A model generated the notes under the pieces. The model was not told where the DNA came from. It made no database searches and worked only from the letters and a program-made list of their open reading frames with translations. Positions 6,824 to 8,938 of a stretch of 8,938 nucleotides of DNA are shown piece by piece (within the stretch, counting starts at the first letter, position 1; the number at the start of each line of letters is the position of its first letter). Origin of the DNA: Pontiella sp. (GTDB lineage: Bacteria > Verrucomicrobiota > Kiritimatiellia > Kiritimatiellales > Pontiellaceae); the NCBI GenBank assembly GCA_029935255.1, contig JAOZKS010000093.1, positions 1 to 8,938 of the forward strand, given 5' to 3'. Position numbers and translations under genes: made by a program.

Positions 6824-8052
6824 TGCCCGCCAAAAAGAAAAAGCTCAGCCTCTTCCTCTTCATCGATGCCTTCGGCTGGGAGGTCAAGCAACGTCATCCG
6901 GACTTTCTGAAAGGGCTTATTCAGGATAGCAAACCGCTCGACACCATCCTCGGCTACTCTTCAGCCTGCGACCCCTCCATCATCTCCGGACTAACGCCCA
7001 GCGAACATAAGCTATGGTCCTCCTTCTACTACGATCCCGATGGATGCCCCTACAAATGGACGCGGTATCTACGCCTCCTCCCCAACTTCATCTTTCGCCG
7101 CGGACGCGTGCGGAATCAAATCAGCAAACTCATCAAAAAAGTCTGCGGCTTCACCGGATACTTCCAGATCTACGCCGTCCCCTTCCAACACCTTCCGCTC
7201 TTCAACTATGCCGAACAAAAACGGATCTGGGAACCCGATGGCCTACCCTGCGGCAAAACCATCTTTGATCGGATGGCGCAGGAGGGCATCCCCTACTTCG
7301 TGCACGATAGCGACGTTGGAGATGCCGCGCGCTTCGAGCAACTGACGGGCGATATTCAACGTCGGCGAGTCGACTTTGCCTACTGCTCCCTCGGGGGCCT
7401 CGACGCACTCATGCATGCCGAAGGAACCGACAGCCCGAAAATCGAAAAGCTCATGCAATGGTACGACGGCAAGATCCGCGCCCTGCTCGACACGGCCGAA
7501 GAAAACTACAACGAGGTCTCCTGGTACATCTTCACCGACCACGGCATGCACAACGTAACCGGCAGCTACGATCTGGCATCTGACATCGAAGCGCTCGGCC
7601 TCGAATGGAACAAAGATTACGTCGCCTTTTACGATGCCACCATGGCCCGCATCTGGTTCCTCGACGAACGCTCTCGCACACCGATTTCCCAATCTCTCGG
7701 AAACCATCCCAAAGGTCGAATTATCTCCAACGACGAACTGAGAGAATCCGGCACTTATTTTGAGGACGGCCAATATGGAGACCTCATCTTCCTCATGAAT
7801 TCCGGCATCCAAATCATACCCAGCTTCATGGGGATAAAACCCTGCAAAGGCATGCACGGCTTCAACCCAGCCGACCCCGACTCCCTCGCCTCCCTTTCCT
7901 CCAACCAAAGAATTCCGGCCCACATCACCAAAATCCAACACATCCACCAACTCATGATGGAAGAACTCACGCTGGAGGGCGACGCCCCGTCGGAGCCCCG
8001 AACCAACCCAAAGAACGGGGCTCCGACGAAGCGGAACCCTTCAACCCAATAA
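6823..8052 (+). CDS. Alkaline phosphatase superfamily protein (type I phosphodiesterase/nucleotide pyrophosphatase-like)
   Basis: Metalloenzyme of 409 residues with the alkaline phosphatase fold, expected to cleave or transfer a phosphoester or phosphodiester. Two-metal site residues are visible in order: Asp15 in LFIDAFGW, a nucleophile Ser46 (or Ser47) in GYSSACDPSIISGL, Asp194 and His198 in DALMH, Asp239-His240 in FTDHGM, and His345 in MHGF. A run of lysines at 4-7 precedes the first strand directly, with no signal peptide, so it is probably cytoplasmic, unlike most secreted family members. It overlaps the preceding stop by one base and is the last gene of a three-gene coupled cassette with a glycosyltransferase and a nucleotidyltransferase-like protein. 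The last 25 or so residues (after MMEELTL) are low-complexity and encoded by a palindromic repeat, so they are unlikely to belong to the fold. Substrate unknown; phosphoglycosyl, nucleotide-sugar or phosphonate substrates are all possible. Confidence 0.85.
   Translation: MPAKKKKLSLFLFIDAFGWEVKQRHPDFLKGLIQDSKPLDTILGYSSACDPSIISGLTPSEHKLWSSFYYDPDGCPYKWTRYLRLLPNFIFRRGRVRNQISKLIKKVCGFTGYFQIYAVPFQHLPLFNYAEQKRIWEPDGLPCGKTIFDRMAQEGIPYFVHDSDVGDAARFEQLTGDIQRRRVDFAYCSLGGLDALMHAEGTDSPKIEKLMQWYDGKIRALLDTAEENYNEVSWYIFTDHGMHNVTGSYDLASDIEALGLEWNKDYVAFYDATMARIWFLDERSRTPISQSLGNHPKGRIISNDELRESGTYFEDGQYGDLIFLMNSGIQIIPSFMGIKPCKGMHGFNPADPDSLASLSSNQRIPAHITKIQHIHQLMMEELTLEGDAPSEPRTNPKNGAPTKRNPSTQ
7976..8040. repeat. 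Interrupted palindrome at the 3' end of the phosphodiesterase gene
   Basis: A perfect 13-bp inverted repeat (CGTCGGAGCCCCG at 7988-8000, CGGGGCTCCGACG at 8016-8028) encloses a 15-base A/C-rich loop. Outside it, pairing resumes after small internal mismatches (CGC at 7983-7985 with GCG at 8031-8033, AGGG at 7976-7979 with CCCT at 8037-8040). The whole forms a layered stem typical of REP-like or miniature palindromic elements. It encodes the odd C-terminal tail of the enzyme. There is no T-run after it, so it is not a classical intrinsic terminator. Confidence 0.7.
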
Positions 8053-8055
8053 CGC

Positions 8056-8304
8056 ATGCCTCGCGGCGACCGGTCACTTACCATGGAAGAACTCACCCCC
8101 GACCCCGAATTCCTGCTCGAACTCGCTCAGGCCAAAATGCCCTTCGGAAAATATGCCGGCCGCTTGCTCATCGACCTGCCCGAGCCCTACGTCGTCTGGT
8201 TTAAGCAAAAAGGATTTCCCAGCGGGAAACTCGGCCGGCAGCTCGAAACCGTCTACGTCATCAAGGCCAACGGCCTCGAGCACCTCTTCGGTCCCCTCCG
8301 CTAG
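8056..8304 (+). CDS. DUF3820 family protein (small, conserved)
   Basis: Protein of 82 residues, or 73 if translation starts at the in-frame ATG at 8083. The core MPFGKYAGRLLIDLPEPYVVWF, continuing into KGFP and ending NGLEHLFGPLR, is the conserved pattern of DUF3820, also labelled in Pfam as a putative quorum-sensing-regulated virulence factor. The molecular function is not established. It is compact and cytoplasmic, with no membrane segment. The start at 8056 lies 3 bases after the preceding stop; neither candidate start has a good Shine-Dalgarno. The first nine residues (MPRGDRSLT) are not typical of the family as I know it, so 8083 is a serious alternative. Its stop codon TAG is also the first three bases of a 50-bp palindrome. 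Confidence 0.82.
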   Translation: MPRGDRSLTMEELTPDPEFLLELAQAKMPFGKYAGRLLIDLPEPYVVWFKQKGFPSGKLGRQLETVYVIKANGLEHLFGPLR

Positions 8305-8351
8305 CTATATCGCTTAATTACCCCGATCGGGGTAATTAAGCGATATAGCTA
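8302..8351. repeat. Perfect 50-bp palindrome beginning at the stop codon of the DUF3820 gene
   Basis: The 25-base half-site starts TAGCTATATCGCTTAATTAC and continues CCCGA to the centre between 8326 and 8327. The other half is its exact reverse complement with no spacer and no mismatch. In RNA it would fold as a stem of about 23 base pairs with a GAUC loop, the AT-rich base topped by a CCCCGATCGGGG core. No U-tract follows (the next bases are AAAGCTGG), so it is not a standard intrinsic terminator, though it could still stop or stabilise transcripts. It separates the upstream run of genes from bcp. Confidence 0.9.
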
Positions 8352-8417
8352 AAAGCTGGAAGTCGGGATTTCCAATAGCGGAGGTTGTGTCTATGCTGTC
8401 GGCAATATTAAGCAACC

Positions 8418-8424
8418 AGAAGGA
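8418..8424 (+). promoter_or_regulatory. Shine-Dalgarno AGAAGGA for bcp
   Basis: AGAAGGA ends 6 bases before the ATG at 8431 and fixes the start of the peroxiredoxin. Upstream, 8352-8417 is a short unexplained leader. I see no convincing promoter in it, only a poor TTGTGT (8385) to TATTAA (8406) pair with a 15-base spacer. Confidence 0.65.
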
Positions 8425-8430
8425 TCTGTT

Positions 8431-8904
8431 ATGGAATCACTCGAAGGAAAGAAGGCTCCGGCGTTTACGCTGGAAGGAAGCGACGGACAGAAACATTCGG
8501 TTAAGGACTATGCCGGGAAAAAAGTGGTGATCTATTTCTACCCGCGCGACAACACGCCGGGCTGCACCAAGGAATCGTGCGGCTTCCGCGATCTAAACAA
8601 GGATCTGGCCGATCTGAACACGGTCGTGCTGGGCGTGAGCAAGGATAGCCTCGCCTCGCACGATAAGTTTATCAAAAAATTCAATCTGCCCTTCACCCTG
8701 CTCTCCGATCCGGAAACCAAGATGATGGCCAAGTATGGCGCATGGGGCGAAAAGATGCTCTACGGAAAAACCAGCATTGGTTGCATTCGCTCGACCGTCA
8801 TCGTCGACGAGAAGGGCAAGATCATCAAGCACTGGCGCAAGGTTCCCAAGGCCGAAGCCCATCCACAACGCGTGCTGGACGTTCTGCAAGATCTGCAACC
8901 GTAG
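8431..8904 (+). CDS. bcp: Thioredoxin-dependent thiol peroxidase, Bcp/PrxQ-type peroxiredoxin
   Basis: Cytoplasmic peroxiredoxin of 157 residues, the usual family length, reducing hydrogen peroxide and organic hydroperoxides with electrons from thioredoxin. The active-site segment FYPRDNTPGCTKESC carries peroxidatic Cys45 and, five residues on, Cys50 as the likely resolving cysteine of the atypical 2-Cys type. Pro38, Thr42 and the conserved Arg in the later CIRSTVIVD strand complete the site. The N-terminal EGKKAPAFTLEGSDG is the typical family opening. It starts 126 bases after the DUF3820 stop, beyond the 50-bp palindrome, and has its own ribosome binding site, so it is probably a separate transcription unit. 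Its coding strand looks less C-dominated than the preceding cassette. Confidence 0.95.
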   Translation: MESLEGKKAPAFTLEGSDGQKHSVKDYAGKKVVIYFYPRDNTPGCTKESCGFRDLNKDLADLNTVVLGVSKDSLASHDKFIKKFNLPFTLLSDPETKMMAKYGAWGEKMLYGKTSIGCIRSTVIVDEKGKIIKHWRKVPKAEAHPQRVLDVLQDLQP

Positions 8905-8938
8905 ATGGTGCATCTTGCTCCATTTGGGAAGAACACAA

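Noticed and set aside
7243..7950. Long antisense open frame within the phosphodiesterase gene (235 codons)
   Set aside because: It is a shadow of a GC-rich gene whose sense translation carries all the alkaline phosphatase motifs.
8302..8351. Classical intrinsic terminator at the 50-bp palindrome
   Set aside because: The stem is far longer than usual and no T-rich tract follows on either strand; kept as a palindromic repeat with unknown function.

Overview
All recognised genes in this window lie on the + strand and are closely packed. The content points to a Gram-negative, moderately GC-rich environmental bacterium: a very large membrane-anchored sensor kinase, stand-alone receivers, a DUF3820 protein and a Bcp peroxiredoxin. 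The kinase subtype and the palindromic repeats at gene ends remind me of the PVC group (for example Kiritimatiellota or Verrucomicrobia) or of Desulfobacterota-like lineages. That placement is a weak inference, because no marker gene is present.

Region 1 (1-5028) is a signalling module. It holds a multi-domain histidine kinase cut at its 5' end by the window edge (periplasmic binding domain, one membrane helix, three PAS, a duplicated PAS pair flanking a GAF, then HisKA and HATPase). Two tandem CheY-like single-domain response regulators follow, about two thirds identical by hand count. The kinase has no receiver of its own, so the two small receivers are its natural partners.

Region 2 (5064-8052) is a tightly coupled three-gene cassette: a GT-A family 2 glycosyltransferase, a polymerase-beta-fold nucleotidyltransferase-like protein, and an alkaline-phosphatase-superfamily phosphodiesterase/phosphotransferase. 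The genes overlap by 4 bases (ATGA) and 1 base (TGATG). None of the three proteins has an evident signal peptide, so they probably act together in the cytoplasm on a glycan or nucleotide-linked intermediate. This cassette is the best candidate here for an undescribed pathway.

Region 3 (8056-8904) holds a small DUF3820 gene, an exceptional perfect 50-bp palindrome that begins at that gene's stop codon, and a bcp-type thiol peroxidase gene with its own ribosome binding site. Two more palindromic elements occur: a 26-bp one inside the nucleotidyltransferase gene and a roughly 65-bp interrupted one forming the 3' end of the phosphodiesterase gene. These look like mobile or repeated palindromes, but that can only be settled against the whole genome. 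There is no RNA gene, CRISPR array or insertion sequence that I can support, and no gene-free stretch longer than about 130 bases.
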